NCBI GenBank assembly: GCA_012520235.1
Contig: JAAYOR010000006.1
Span: 1 to 36,184 of the forward strand
Origin: Fretibacterium sp.
GTDB taxonomy: Bacteria > Synergistota > Synergistia > Synergistales > Aminobacteriaceae
DNA: 36,184 nt
Direction: 5' to 3'
The translations under genes and the position numbers were made by a program. The notes beneath the pieces are model-generated. The model was not told the DNA's origin. It made no database searches and saw nothing but the letters and a program-made list of their open reading frames with translations. The first letter of the stretch is position 1, and each line of letters starts with the position of its first letter. Positions 20,280-29,140 of this stretch are shown here, piece by piece.

Positions 20280-20977
20280 GGCTCCTCGCTTTTTAAGTGG
20301 GTGGTTTATAAAGAGCAACCGTTATGATATCTTTGAAACATTATGAAAGACATCGAACTGTTTCAATTAGCGCTAGGCATATCGTTGCCGTGATTTGTCA
20401 AATCCATAGAGTTTGATCCTGTAGCTAAGAGACTTGATATTCACTTGGACTTTCAAAAGGGCTCTAAATTCACCTGTCCCGAATGCGGGGCAGAGGGTCA
20501 GAAAGTTCACGACACTGTTACAAAGACTTGGAGGCATCTCAATTTTTTTCAGTATGAAGCCTACCTCACGGCCAGAGTCCCAAGGGTTCGTTGCGACGTC
20601 TGCGGCGTCCACCTGTTCCCTGTCCCTTGGGCACGCGAGGGCAGCGGTTTTACTTTGCTTTTCAAGGCCCTGGTCCTCTCCCTGGCCTCTGCGATGCCCA
20701 TCAAGACCCTGGCGAAGGAGTGGTATTTCTGGGCGACGCACAGCCGCCTAAGCGCGATGGTTGAAGCAGCCCACACAATCAAACATCATTGGGACGGAGT
20801 CCTTCAATGGTTTGAGTCCCATATCAATAACGGTATCCTTGAGGGGATCAACAGCTTGATCCAGGCCTGCAAGGCGAGGGCCAGGGGCTACAGGAGCAAG
20901 GAGAACCTCATCTCAATGATTTACCTCATCGCTGGGAAGCTCCAGATAGCCTTACCCACTTAAAAAAGCGAGGAGCC
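20280..20977 (+). mobile_element. Non-autonomous ISL3-family element
   Basis: Terminal inverted repeats of about 23 bases bound the element: GGCTCCTCGCTTTTTAAGTG at 20280-20299 and its complement ending at 20977 (one extra T in the A/T run). The 8-base flanks GATAAAAG (20272-20279) and AACAAAAG (20978-20985) agree at six of eight positions, consistent with a decayed 8-bp target duplication, the ISL3 norm. Inside is only a shortened transposase. The total length of about 700 bp is roughly half that of an intact element. Confidence 0.8.
20343..20963 (+). pseudogene. ISL3-family transposase, nonsense mutation plus internal deletion
   Basis: From ATG 20343 the frame reads MKDIELFQLALGISLP, then a TGA (20391-20393) where family members have Trp, then FVKSIEFDP. 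A zinc-ribbon region follows (CPECGAEG, later RCDVCGVHLF) and the helix-turn-helix start (SAMPIKTLA). It then jumps directly to the C-terminal signature KEWYFWATHSRL, HTIKHHWDGVLQWFESHINNGILEG, NSLIQACKARARGYRSKEN. The whole central DDE catalytic core, about 200 residues, is missing. The product cannot transpose the element; it could at most bind DNA if translation restarts after the TGA. Confidence 0.88.
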
Positions 20978-21020
20978 AACAAAAGTTTCGCGCAGATGGC
21001 GCGCCTGGGTGGGAGCTTGC

Positions 21021-22082
21021 ATGTCTTTGAATCTGAGTCTTGTCCCAATCCGCATTCTCGTCACGGGGACGAGGGGGAAGAGCAGCCTGGTCCGGCTGCT
21101 GCACGCAGGGCTTTGTGCCTCCGGCCTTAGGAGCTACGCGCGCATCACGGGTGTTCTGCCTCGGGAGCTGTCTCCCTCAGGTTCCCGGACGATCCACCGC
21201 TCGGCGCCGGCCCATGTCCGGGAGATGCTCTGGTGGCTCGCCCAGCTTCCGGAAGATGCGGACGCCCTCGTCATGGAGAACAGCGCGGTCGCTCCGGACC
21301 TTCAGGCTGCGGCAGGGGCTTGGCTGCGCCCGACGCTCCTCGTCTGGACGACCCTGAGGCCCGATCATGAGGAGGCCTGGGGGGCGGGCTATGAAGGTGC
21401 GGCGAGGGCCCTTCTGTCGGGCGTGCCGCGCGGAGTTCCGGTGGTGGGTGGTCCTGAGATCGGCCGTCCGGAGCTGAGAGAGCTGCTTGCGGGGCTGGGC
21501 TGTCCTCTGCACGTTCAGCCGCCGCTCCCGGTCGGGCGCTCGTATCGCGAGGAGAACCTTGCCCTGGCCCTGCGGGCTCTCGAACTCTCCGGGCTCCCTT
21601 CAGAGCGCCTGGAGGCCGCTCGTCCTGCCATGGAGGGCCTCCGACCGGATATCGCAGACTTCCGCGTGGAAGGGGATGGGGACGATCTGCTGGCCGTCGC
21701 CTTCTCCGCCAATGACGTGAAGAGCACCAAGCGTCTTTTCGAGGAGACGGGCTGGTCGCCCGAGGAGACGACCCTTCTGTACCACCATCGCTCGGATCGC
21801 GCTGCGCGGTTGAGAGCGTTTCTCCCTTGGCTGGATTCAATAGCGTGGCGGGACAAGGTGTTTACGCGGACGAACGCGCAGCTGCCGTTCCGGGGCCTGA
21901 TGCCGGGGCGCCTGAACCGGTTGCCCTGGAACGACGGCCTGCGGGATGCGTTCTCGTTTCGGGCCTGGCGCCCGGGGCGCGGGCGGGTCTTCGCCTGTGG
22001 GAACGTGGCGGGCTGGCCGCTTGAGTATCTCTCGGAGGGAGCCTCCGGCTTGAACGGGGAGGGATATGGATGTCTTTTGTGA
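21021..22082 (+). CDS. pgsB: Poly-gamma-glutamate synthase PgsB/CapB
   Basis: A 353-aa ATP-dependent amide ligase of the Mur-ligase-like CapB family that forms gamma-glutamyl bonds. It has the P-loop VTGTRGKSS (14-22), the metal/substrate motif VMENSAVAPD (about 88-97), WTTLRPDHEEAWG (about 112-124) and FSANDVKST (about 228-236), the expected order for CapB/PgsB. I chose ATG 21021 (an in-frame GTG four codons upstream is possible). It overlaps pgsC by 13 bases. Together with the next two genes it forms the capsule/secreted poly-gamma-glutamate module. It starts only 43 bases after the ISL3 element, so the insertion may sit in or replace its promoter. Confidence 0.9.
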   Translation: MSLNLSLVPIRILVTGTRGKSSLVRLLHAGLCASGLRSYARITGVLPRELSPSGSRTIHRSAPAHVREMLWWLAQLPEDADALVMENSAVAPDLQAAAGAWLRPTLLVWTTLRPDHEEAWGAGYEGAARALLSGVPRGVPVVGGPEIGRPELRELLAGLGCPLHVQPPLPVGRSYREENLALALRALELSGLPSERLEAARPAMEGLRPDIADFRVEGDGDDLLAVAFSANDVKSTKRLFEETGWSPEETTLLYHHRSDRAARLRAFLPWLDSIAWRDKVFTRTNAQLPFRGLMPGRLNRLPWNDGLRDAFSFRAWRPGRGRVFACGNVAGWPLEYLSEGASGLNGEGYGCLL

Positions 22083-22564
22083 GTGATTTTTTTTCATCGT
22101 TTCCATCGTTTCCATCGGTCCCTCTTGCTGCGGCAGGCGGGTTCTGGGAGTCCCTGACCGTTGGGGTCGGCGTCCTGCTGGGGCTCTTCTGGGGCCGCCG
22201 AACGGGTTGGGGCTGCGGCGGGCTTGTGACCCCCGGGCTCCTGGCGCTCCACGCCTCATCGCCGCATCGGGTGGCGGCGGCGCTGGTTGTGGGAGTTTTT
22301 TTGGCACTCCCTCTGGGCTTTCTGACTCGTTCGTTTGGCCTCTACGGGCGTGAGCGGGTTGGAGCTGCCATGCTCCTGGCGCTCTGCCTGCGGCTGGTCC
22401 TTGCGCCGGTTGTCCCGTTGTCGGTGTGGACGGGGTGGGTGATCCCCGGTCTGATAGCTGCGGACGTGCAGCGTCAGGGCGGCCTGATGACCTTGTGCGG
22501 TGCGCTCTCGTGCGGCGTTGCCACGAACTTTGCCGTGGGGCTGGTGAGGGCCCTGGCGGGATGA
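22070..22564 (+). CDS. pgsC: Poly-gamma-glutamate synthase membrane subunit PgsC/CapC
   Basis: A 164-aa integral membrane partner of PgsB with about four to five hydrophobic segments. The family motif GWGCGGLVTPGLLAL (about 45-59) matches the PgsC 'G-W-x-x-G-G-L-(V/I)-x-P-G-Y-(L/I)-A' signature. The start ATG 22070 is preceded by GGGGAGGG and overlaps the end of pgsB in another frame. The stop overlaps the next start (ATGA at 22561-22564). PgsB and PgsC together form the minimal polymerase/export core at the membrane. The N-terminal 20 residues are Ser/Phe/Pro-rich and encoded by repeated TTTCCATCG units, likely a recent slippage expansion. Confidence 0.9.
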   Translation: MSFVSDFFSSFPSFPSVPLAAAGGFWESLTVGVGVLLGLFWGRRTGWGCGGLVTPGLLALHASSPHRVAAALVVGVFLALPLGFLTRSFGLYGRERVGAAMLLALCLRLVLAPVVPLSVWTGWVIPGLIAADVQRQGGLMTLCGALSCGVATNFAVGLVRALAG

Positions 22565-23628
22565 CGCCGTTTGGGGTGAGGAGGCCGGTTGGAGCGGGCA
22601 GGGGCTCGGTGGTTCGGCTCCTTCTGCTGACCCTCGCGCTGTGCCTCCTGTGGGCTCTGGGTCGTTCTCCTCTGACCCCGGACGAGAGGCGGCTTTATCG
22701 AAAGGTGGAGGCCGCCCAGTCGTGCCTGTGGAGCGAGCTGGAGGCGAAGGGTCTGTCCGGTGACGTCGTGGCGGACCCTTACAGGAGCGGCTTTATCGGT
22801 GTCGAGTGGAGCGCTGTGACGACGACTCTGGGGAGCCTGGCGGCCAAACGCTGCGCAACAGACCCCTTGTGGGCCGTGCGGCTCCTGCGATGGTTCGACG
22901 AGCTGGGGCTGAGTGCGGGGGACCGAATTGTGGTCCTGGCCTCCTCCTCCTTCCCGGGGCTGCTTTACTCCGTCCTGGCCGCTGCGGAGGAGCGGGGCCT
23001 GAATATTGAACTGACCGTCTCGCTGGGTTCGTCCACCTGGGGGGCCAACCGTCCGGGGGCGCTCTGGCCTGAACTGGCGGCCATCCTGCGGCGCGGCGGC
23101 TTCCTGCGCTTCCTGCGAACCCGACCTCTGTTCTACACTCTGGGTGGGGAGGAGGAGGCGGGGCATGGGATGCCCGAGGAGGGGCGCGCGCTTTTAAGCG
23201 AGGCTGCCCGAGCGGATGGCGTGGAGCTTTTTCAAAACAAAACTCTTTCGGATGTGATAGAGCGCAAGATGCGCCTGGTCGAGGGACGGACGCCTCCAAC
23301 GAGGCTGGTCGTCTCCCTTGGAGGGTCGGAGGGCAACATGGGAACGGACCCGGAAGTCCTGACCCTGCCGCCGGGGCTCCTGCTCCCGGATGAGCGCATC
23401 GCAGAAAAAGCGGGCAATGGCGCCCTTGGCCTCTCGCTGAGGGAGGGGTATCCCGTCCTGCACCTCCTGAATCTGCGTTTGCTGGCGGATGCGGAGGGGA
23501 TAGCCTGGGACCTGAGGCGCAATGATTTTGCCGCGCGGGGCTTCGTGGTGCACCCCCTGTTCGGGTTGGCGTTGTTCGTGCTGGTCCTGATGACGCATCG
23601 CCGCTGGACCTGGGAGGAGGGCCCTTGA
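22561..23628 (+). CDS. pgsW: Poly-gamma-glutamate system protein (PgsW type)
   Basis: A 355-aa protein of the TIGR04332 'poly-gamma-glutamate system protein' type. An N-terminal membrane helix (about 18-36) is followed by a large extracytoplasmic domain and a C-terminal membrane helix (about 328-344). Recognisable stretches are GVEWSAVTTTLGSLAAKR, LVVLASSSFPGLL (seen as IVVLASSSFPGLL), SLGSSTWGAN and VVSLGGSEGNMG. The family accompanies PgsB/PgsC in bacteria lacking the PgsA/CapA protein, and I see no PgsA here. The exact role, chain control or export, is unsettled. ATG 22561 overlaps pgsC's stop; the frame stays open upstream to 22426, but that region lies inside pgsC and is a shadow. Confidence 0.85.
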   Translation: MTPFGVRRPVGAGRGSVVRLLLLTLALCLLWALGRSPLTPDERRLYRKVEAAQSCLWSELEAKGLSGDVVADPYRSGFIGVEWSAVTTTLGSLAAKRCATDPLWAVRLLRWFDELGLSAGDRIVVLASSSFPGLLYSVLAAAEERGLNIELTVSLGSSTWGANRPGALWPELAAILRRGGFLRFLRTRPLFYTLGGEEEAGHGMPEEGRALLSEAARADGVELFQNKTLSDVIERKMRLVEGRTPPTRLVVSLGGSEGNMGTDPEVLTLPPGLLLPDERIAEKAGNGALGLSLREGYPVLHLLNLRLLADAEGIAWDLRRNDFAARGFVVHPLFGLALFVLVLMTHRRWTWEEGP

Positions 23629-23715
23629 GAAAGGCATTTGTACGCTCACCGAGCACTTGAACAACTACGTATTGTCGATCATTTATCATTGTGGCAATAC
23701 GACTTATGAATCGGA

Positions 23716-23766
23716 ATCAGGGAGTCCCCCCGGGATGGCCAATCGTCCCGCGAGGAGCTCCCTGAT
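23716..23766. terminator. Hairpin between convergent pgsW and epimerase genes
   Basis: A perfect 9-bp stem, ATCAGGGAG (23716-23724) with CTCCCTGAT (23758-23766), encloses a second stem CGGGA (23731-23735)/TCCCG (23746-23750). There is no T run on either side, so it may be a bidirectional but non-classical terminator. The rest of 23629-23843 shows nothing else. Confidence 0.5.
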
Positions 23767-23843
23767 GTGTTTTATGCGCGAGATGTGATGAAAATTCTTG
23801 GGGTCGTGTTATTGCAGTTTCTTGACCGCTCGAGAGAAGTCGT

Positions 23844-24962
23844 TCATGAGGAGAGGGAACAGCTCCCCTGAGAGACGGACCATTCCACGCCCTCGATGTC
23901 CTTGATCCCCAGCCCCGGCGCGTCGTTCAGGCTCAGGACCGCTCCGTCGTAGCTCACGCCCCCCTCCACGGGATCGTGGGCGCAGAGGATGGGTGGGTCA
24001 AGGTCAAACCGGGTGATGACCCTCCGGGCTAGTGCCAGATGAGCGGCTGCCGAGACGGAGATCTTGCTCTCCATCATCGCGCCGATCATGCACTCCATCC
24101 CGGCGGCCTCAGCGGCGGCGCAGATCCTGAGGGCCTCGGCCAGTCCGCCGCTCTTCATCAGCTTGATGTTCAGGAGATCGGCGGCCCGAAGGGCTATCAA
24201 CCTCTGTGCGTCACGGGCGGAGCAGAGGGACTCGTCAGCCAGGATAAGGGTGGAGACCGAATCGGTGACGAGCTTCAGCCCCTCCAGGTCATGGGCTGGA
24301 ACGGGCTGCTCCACCAACTCCACGTCCAGGCCCTCGTCCTCCATCCGGCGGATGGTTCGGACGGCCTCCTTGGCCGTCCAGCCCTGATTGGCGTCCACCC
24401 GGAGCAACACGTCGCTGCCTACGGCCGAGCGCACGGCGGCCATGCGCTGCATATCCAGCCGGAAGTCTACGCCGACCTTGATCTTCAGAGCGCTGTAGCC
24501 TTCCTGCACCGCCTCGGCGGCGTCACGCGCCATCTCGTCCAGAGGGTTGAGGCTGATGGTGTAGTCGGTCTCAAAGGTCCGGGGGCTCCCTCCCCAGAGA
24601 CGATAAAGCGGCTGTCCGTAGGCCTTTCCCCAGAGATCGTGCAGAGCGATGTCTGCGGCGGCCTTGGCGGAGTGGTTTCCAACCGCCGATTGAGCGACGG
24701 CGGAGAGCGAGTCCTGAAGGTCCGCGACCTCACGTCCCAGGAGAGCCGGAGCGATGCGAGTCGCCAGGGTGCAGACGATGGAGCCGTCCGTGTCGCCTGT
24801 GATGGCTGCTGTGGGAGGCGCTTCGCCGTAACCGACCAGCCCTTCATCCGTTCCGAGCTCAAAGATGTTGGTGGTCACCACCGAGGTGCTTCTGAGGGCT
24901 GTTTTGAAGGGCTTTTTGAGTGGGATGGCGAGGGTCCCCAGCCTGTAACGAGTGATTTTCAT
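23844..24962 (-). CDS. Dipeptide (L-Ala-D/L-Glu type) epimerase, enolase superfamily
   Basis: A 372-aa muconate-cycloisomerase-group enolase. The capping domain (1-125) has LKKPFKTALRS and YGEAPPT. The barrel carries the KIK pair (Lys160, Lys162), metal ligands Asp190 (VDANQGW), Glu218 (VEQP) and Asp243 (ADES), and the second catalytic Lys267 (NIKLMKSGG). IGAMMESKIS follows. These are the residues of L-Ala-D/L-Glu epimerase and related dipeptide epimerases. They would convert murein-derived L-Ala-D-Glu to the L-L form, or act on other Glu dipeptides. Near the polyglutamate genes it could help handle D-Glu-containing peptides (inference). AAAGGAG precedes the start by about nine bases. The gene is convergent with pgsW. 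Confidence 0.9.
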   Translation of the reverse strand: MKITRYRLGTLAIPLKKPFKTALRSTSVVTTNIFELGTDEGLVGYGEAPPTAAITGDTDGSIVCTLATRIAPALLGREVADLQDSLSAVAQSAVGNHSAKAAADIALHDLWGKAYGQPLYRLWGGSPRTFETDYTISLNPLDEMARDAAEAVQEGYSALKIKVGVDFRLDMQRMAAVRSAVGSDVLLRVDANQGWTAKEAVRTIRRMEDEGLDVELVEQPVPAHDLEGLKLVTDSVSTLILADESLCSARDAQRLIALRAADLLNIKLMKSGGLAEALRICAAAEAAGMECMIGAMMESKISVSAAAHLALARRVITRFDLDPPILCAHDPVEGGVSYDGAVLSLNDAPGLGIKDIEGVEWSVSQGSCSLSS

Positions 24963-25261
24963 CCTGAACTGCTCCTTTCCTTGGAATCAACTTTCATCAT
25001 GTCATATTATAATGGAGTGTCAGAGTCAGATAGAAACCGCCAATGACCCAGATTGCCTCTTGAAGTTGCGTTATCACGGAAGAGAAAAAAGACCATTCGG
25101 TCGGTGACGCCCGTGAAAAGCTATCTGAAAAACTACCCGCAAAACTACCCGGGTGGGTGGGGCGCATTTGGACGATGTGGCGTATCCTGTAACTAGCCGG
25201 TCGCTTGTTCGTGGATAAGTTTTTCAGGTGTTGTACGAACTACAAGGAGGTGCTGTGTAAA
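24963..25261. promoter_or_regulatory. Divergent intergenic promoter region
   Basis: This gap separates the epimerase gene (leftward) from the giant surface protein gene (rightward). Overlapping boxes ATTATA/TATAAT lie at 25006-25013. The minus-strand TATAAT (complement of 25006-25011) fits the epimerase promoter, about 45 bases before its start codon. A plus-strand promoter for the large gene is not clear. Tandem ACTACCCGC/ACTACCCGG pieces occur near 25132-25151. No small gene was recognised. Confidence 0.45.
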
Positions 25262-28200
25262 GTGTGGAAGAATTTAGGTGTTCGAAAGAGGTGGCTTGGG
25301 ATTTTGGCGCGGGTGCGGGCCTGTGCCCTGTGCGTGGGGATAGCGGGGTTTTTGTTGCTGTTGCTCCACGCTGCGCCGTCGGAGGCGGTCCTGGTTAACG
25401 GCAAGGAGCTCGATAAAATCGACGACATCGTGAAGGAGACGACCGGCGAGCGCAAGCTCGTGAAGGAATCGTTCTTGAAGGTCATGAAGGCGGATGACCT
25501 CAACTTTCGGTTCTATCCCACCAAGGGGAACGATAAGGGGACCCCGAAGGAGAAGCCCAGGGTCGACCTCGGGTTCCCGGGAAACCTCTCCGGAAATAGG
25601 AGCAACTGGTACACCAACACCGGTATCCACCCCGCCGTCGGAAAGAAACGGGGCCCCGACGGTTCGTCGGTCGTGCTGGTCCCGGCCTCCAGCAAAATGG
25701 GTATCTTCTACTCCCTCAATACCGTGAAGCCGACTGAGAAGGGTGAGCTTGTTGCGCATGACGAGAGAGGAGAGCGGATATACGCTACAACGTCAGGGCG
25801 CGAATACATCACGGACTCGGCCTCCGGGCTTTTTCCCAATGGAAAAGAGGGCAATGAGATATTTGTCATCGCATACCTCACTGCAGAGGGCGATCCCTGG
25901 AGTAACAAGCGCCCGGGGGCCAGGCAGAACTACGGCCTTCATCTGGCCTTCGTCGAACCTTGGAGGTCCGATCCTTTGCATGGCACGCCAATCCGGACGC
26001 TCCGCGCAGGGGAAAACGCCTTTTACCCATCGGTCCGCGTGGTGGCGGGCGACTTCGATAACGATGGTCAGTCCAACGAGTTCGCGGTCATCCACACCTT
26101 CGGCGGGGGCTATCGCCTTGAGATCTTCCGTGCTTCGGGGGCTTCGGGGAAAAGGCCGGATTATGAAAACATGAAACCGATATACTCCGAGAACATCGGG
26201 TTGCGGTGGAGCAAGTACCACGAGGGTTGTGATATCGTGGCAGGGGACTTCAATGGCGACGGGAAGACGGAGCTCGCTGCGGTCTACAGCGTCGGAAAAG
26301 AGAAGGATAAAAATTGGTATTATTACCCGGCCGTCAAGACGTATTCGTGGAACGGAAAAGGCTTCAGCGGAATCGAAACGACGATGATCAATGACGAACA
26401 GATGTTGGGCGGTACCAAGGGTCAGTCATCCTTATACGGCATCAGAGCCGAGGCCGGCGACCTGGATGGCGACGGGAAGGACGAGCTCGTCCTCTTGTAC
26501 ATGTGGAGCAAAACGTCCGGATACATTCAAGTTGCGGTGTGGGGGACGGACAGGAATCTGAAACCGGCGCAGAAATTTTGGCAAAAGACAGGTCTGGCCT
26601 TGGCCGCAAAGGGTAAGGACGAGGAAATCAGGGGGGAGTGCAGCTTTTTGCACCGCAGCGTGTCGCTTGCGCTCGTGCCTCTGGAGAGGGAGACTACCGA
26701 GCAAGGGGGCTCGCGCCGGAAGGTGTTCATCTCGGTCTCTCAGGGCGACGATACAAAGAAGCAGGAGGCGACGTTGGGGAGCAGTACCCCTTACTTTGCT
26801 GGCGACAGGACGTGGTATATGTCGTCCGTGTTCTCCGGTGGCAAACTTACGGGCTTTTCCGAGTACGCTAAAAAATACGCGGAAGGCGGCGCAGGGCGTG
26901 CCACGGCGCTCCTGCCCGGTGATTTCTACAATGAATCCATCCTTTTGGGCGAGCCGACGCATCTGAAGTTTGAGGCGGAGCGCTGCTACGTTGCGGAGAT
27001 CCAGACCCCGCCCTATCACGTGGACTACGTCCAGCTCCCGTTTGAGGTCAACAAAGTCATGCCGGATAAAAAGTCCGTGCAGAACCTGTCCTGGACGGGC
27101 TCAAGCGTTAAGTACGTGAAGAGCGAGACTTTGGGCAGCGGGAAAGACATATCGTTCGGTATGACCAATGCAGCGGAGTGGGGGGTTAAGGCAGGCCCAA
27201 ACGTAAAGCGATACAAACTGGCAAAGGGCAAACTCCCGGGAGACTACAATGGCATGGTGAAAAAGGCCCAGGATAATGTCAGTACTAACCTGGACAAGGT
27301 CTCGACAACGATCGAGACCTCCACAAACGGATCGGACAACCTTATCCTGTATACTGCCCACCGGCACGTGTGGCGCTACCCGATTCTCAGCGAGACGCCT
27401 CCGGAGCTGGAGTCACCGCTAGGTGAGGGAGAGGAGCTTAACGGAGACAAGTTCATCACCTTCTCGCTCTGTGACTCTCCGGAGCTCGTCCACGGTAATG
27501 GCGGCCCAAGCGCACAGTTCGACGACTATCAGCCCATCCATGAGGAGGGCAACCTCTTCTCGTATCCGACGAAGGTCGTGAACACTCCGCACCACAAGGA
27601 ACTGCAAAAGGAGCTGTCAGGCGTTCATAGGTCGAAAACCGGCAGCTATTCGAAACTGACGCTCGCCTTCTCTAAGCTTTCAACTGATAAGAAGACCAAC
27701 ACCAGTGTGTCGAAGAAGCAGTGGAACGGCACGATCCCCCCTACGCTCGGTTTGCCGTCGATTATCAAAACGGGGCTCTGGGGTACGACCGAGTATTCCA
27801 ACGAGCTGACGAACACCGAGACGTTCACCAAGACGTACGAGTTGGACGAGAAGTTTACCGTGGAGCTCCAGGAGCCAAAGCTCGGGTTTAGCCCAGGCTA
27901 CATCGCTCATTTCATCGAGGCCAAGTGCTACGCTGACGTCGCAGGAGTGATGAAGGTGGCCTTTGGGGTGGACCTCTACGACCCCCAGCAAAACGCGTGG
28001 GTCTGGAGGACAAAGCGGGACAAAGATAACCTGTACGCAAACAAGCCCGACCCGGCGCTTGTGCTTCCGGCGCGTTATGACCGCAGCATCGAATACACAC
28101 CGGTGCCCCTGATGGTCTGGGGCGCTAATAAGGATTGGATCTCGGCGACGCAGTTGCGCGGAATCAGGTTCTGGGACAAGGATGATCTGAGATGGACAAA

Positions 28201-29104
28201 GGCGGGTCTGGTTCGCGGCAGAGGGTACGAGATCCAGATCCCGCTCTACAACGCCAGTTTTGTGGATGCCGGCGACGTCGCAGTCGAGATGCGCCTGCGC
28301 AAGGAGCACGAGAAGACGGACCTGCGGACGCTGGATAAGACGACCGTCCGGCTCAGAGGATGGACGCAGGGTACGGAGGATAATAAGGCGACCGCCACGT
28401 TCGTCTGGGAAATCCCGAGCGACTTTGCCCCCGGAAACTACGACCTGCACTTCGTGGTGGACCCGAAGAACAGCATCGACGAGCTCCATGAGGAATGGGA
28501 TTATGAGAAGGACCCGGGCGGCAATAACGTGGGCCGCTACCCTATTGCCGTGCTGGCTGAGGAGCCGAAACCCGTCATGAGGGCTGCGAGCGCGGGGCTG
28601 TCCGTCCGATCGTTCCGGGCTGCCGCGACGGAGGGCGACTTCAGGATGACCTTCCACCCGCTCCGAGAGGACGACGAGCGTTCAAACCTGACGCTTCAGG
28701 ACTTCCGGACGGAGCTTAAGAATCAGACCGAGGACTTCCGCGCCTACGCCACGCTCAGGTACAGCGGGACCGAGACTCTGACAAACATGTATGTGACGGT
28801 GACCCGAGTTCGGGACGACGGCAGCCGAAGCCGTGTCGCGTCGCGGATCGTCCCGGCGCTCTTCCCGAACACCGAGCGCAGCTTCTCGTTCCTGCTCTCC
28901 CCCGCCAGGATGCGCGAGGGACGTCTTGAGGTCAACCTCACCGGCGACAACGTGAACCTCCAGTGGCCGCAGAAGGCTGACCCGACGAACCCCCCTGCGC
29001 CCGGCGGTGATACGAGCGGCGGAGGATGCAACGCAGGCATAGGTGCGATAGCGCTGTTTGCGCTCCTCGGTGCGGTCGCCCTTCGACGGAAGAAGGAGTC
29101 ATAA
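25262..29104 (+). CDS. Giant exported FG-GAP/CARDB protein with Synerg-CTERM tail
   Basis: A 1280-aa surface or secreted protein. GTG 25262 lies 11 bases after AAGGAGG; the frame is open further upstream without a ribosome site. A long signal peptide follows (hydrophobic about 20-36, SEA-VL). The N-terminal half holds three FG-GAP/VCBS-type calcium loops: GDFDNDGQSNE (about 263), GDFNGDGKTEL (about 329) and GDLDGDGKDEL (about 400), which suggest a beta-propeller. The middle is Lys/Thr-rich and unassigned. A CARDB-like domain (about 990-1075) includes GNYDLHFVVDPKNSIDELHEEW. The end, GGGCNAGIGAIALFALLGAVALRRKKES, fits the Synerg-CTERM sorting pattern: probably cut or lipid-modified at the Cys by a dedicated protease not in this window. 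The likely role is adhesion or carbohydrate/protein binding. Confidence 0.8.
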   Translation: MWKNLGVRKRWLGILARVRACALCVGIAGFLLLLLHAAPSEAVLVNGKELDKIDDIVKETTGERKLVKESFLKVMKADDLNFRFYPTKGNDKGTPKEKPRVDLGFPGNLSGNRSNWYTNTGIHPAVGKKRGPDGSSVVLVPASSKMGIFYSLNTVKPTEKGELVAHDERGERIYATTSGREYITDSASGLFPNGKEGNEIFVIAYLTAEGDPWSNKRPGARQNYGLHLAFVEPWRSDPLHGTPIRTLRAGENAFYPSVRVVAGDFDNDGQSNEFAVIHTFGGGYRLEIFRASGASGKRPDYENMKPIYSENIGLRWSKYHEGCDIVAGDFNGDGKTELAAVYSVGKEKDKNWYYYPAVKTYSWNGKGFSGIETTMINDEQMLGGTKGQSSLYGIRAEAGDLDGDGKDELVLLYMWSKTSGYIQVAVWGTDRNLKPAQKFWQKTGLALAAKGKDEEIRGECSFLHRSVSLALVPLERETTEQGGSRRKVFISVSQGDDTKKQEATLGSSTPYFAGDRTWYMSSVFSGGKLTGFSEYAKKYAEGGAGRATALLPGDFYNESILLGEPTHLKFEAERCYVAEIQTPPYHVDYVQLPFEVNKVMPDKKSVQNLSWTGSSVKYVKSETLGSGKDISFGMTNAAEWGVKAGPNVKRYKLAKGKLPGDYNGMVKKAQDNVSTNLDKVSTTIETSTNGSDNLILYTAHRHVWRYPILSETPPELESPLGEGEELNGDKFITFSLCDSPELVHGNGGPSAQFDDYQPIHEEGNLFSYPTKVVNTPHHKELQKELSGVHRSKTGSYSKLTLAFSKLSTDKKTNTSVSKKQWNGTIPPTLGLPSIIKTGLWGTTEYSNELTNTETFTKTYELDEKFTVELQEPKLGFSPGYIAHFIEAKCYADVAGVMKVAFGVDLYDPQQNAWVWRTKRDKDNLYANKPDPALVLPARYDRSIEYTPVPLMVWGANKDWISATQLRGIRFWDKDDLRWTKAGLVRGRGYEIQIPLYNASFVDAGDVAVEMRLRKEHEKTDLRTLDKTTVRLRGWTQGTEDNKATATFVWEIPSDFAPGNYDLHFVVDPKNSIDELHEEWDYEKDPGGNNVGRYPIAVLAEEPKPVMRAASAGLSVRSFRAAATEGDFRMTFHPLREDDERSNLTLQDFRTELKNQTEDFRAYATLRYSGTETLTNMYVTVTRVRDDGSRSRVASRIVPALFPNTERSFSFLLSPARMREGRLEVNLTGDNVNLQWPQKADPTNPPAPGGDTSGGGCNAGIGAIALFALLGAVALRRKKES

Positions 29105-29140
29105 GCCAAGCAGTCTGGGAGACTGAGTCTGAAACAGCAC

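Noticed and set aside
22426-22560. A 45-codon upstream extension of the PgsW gene
   Set aside because: It lies inside pgsC in another frame and encodes shadow-like Cys/Arg/Gly-rich sequence. ATG 22561 overlaps the pgsC stop in the typical ATGA manner.
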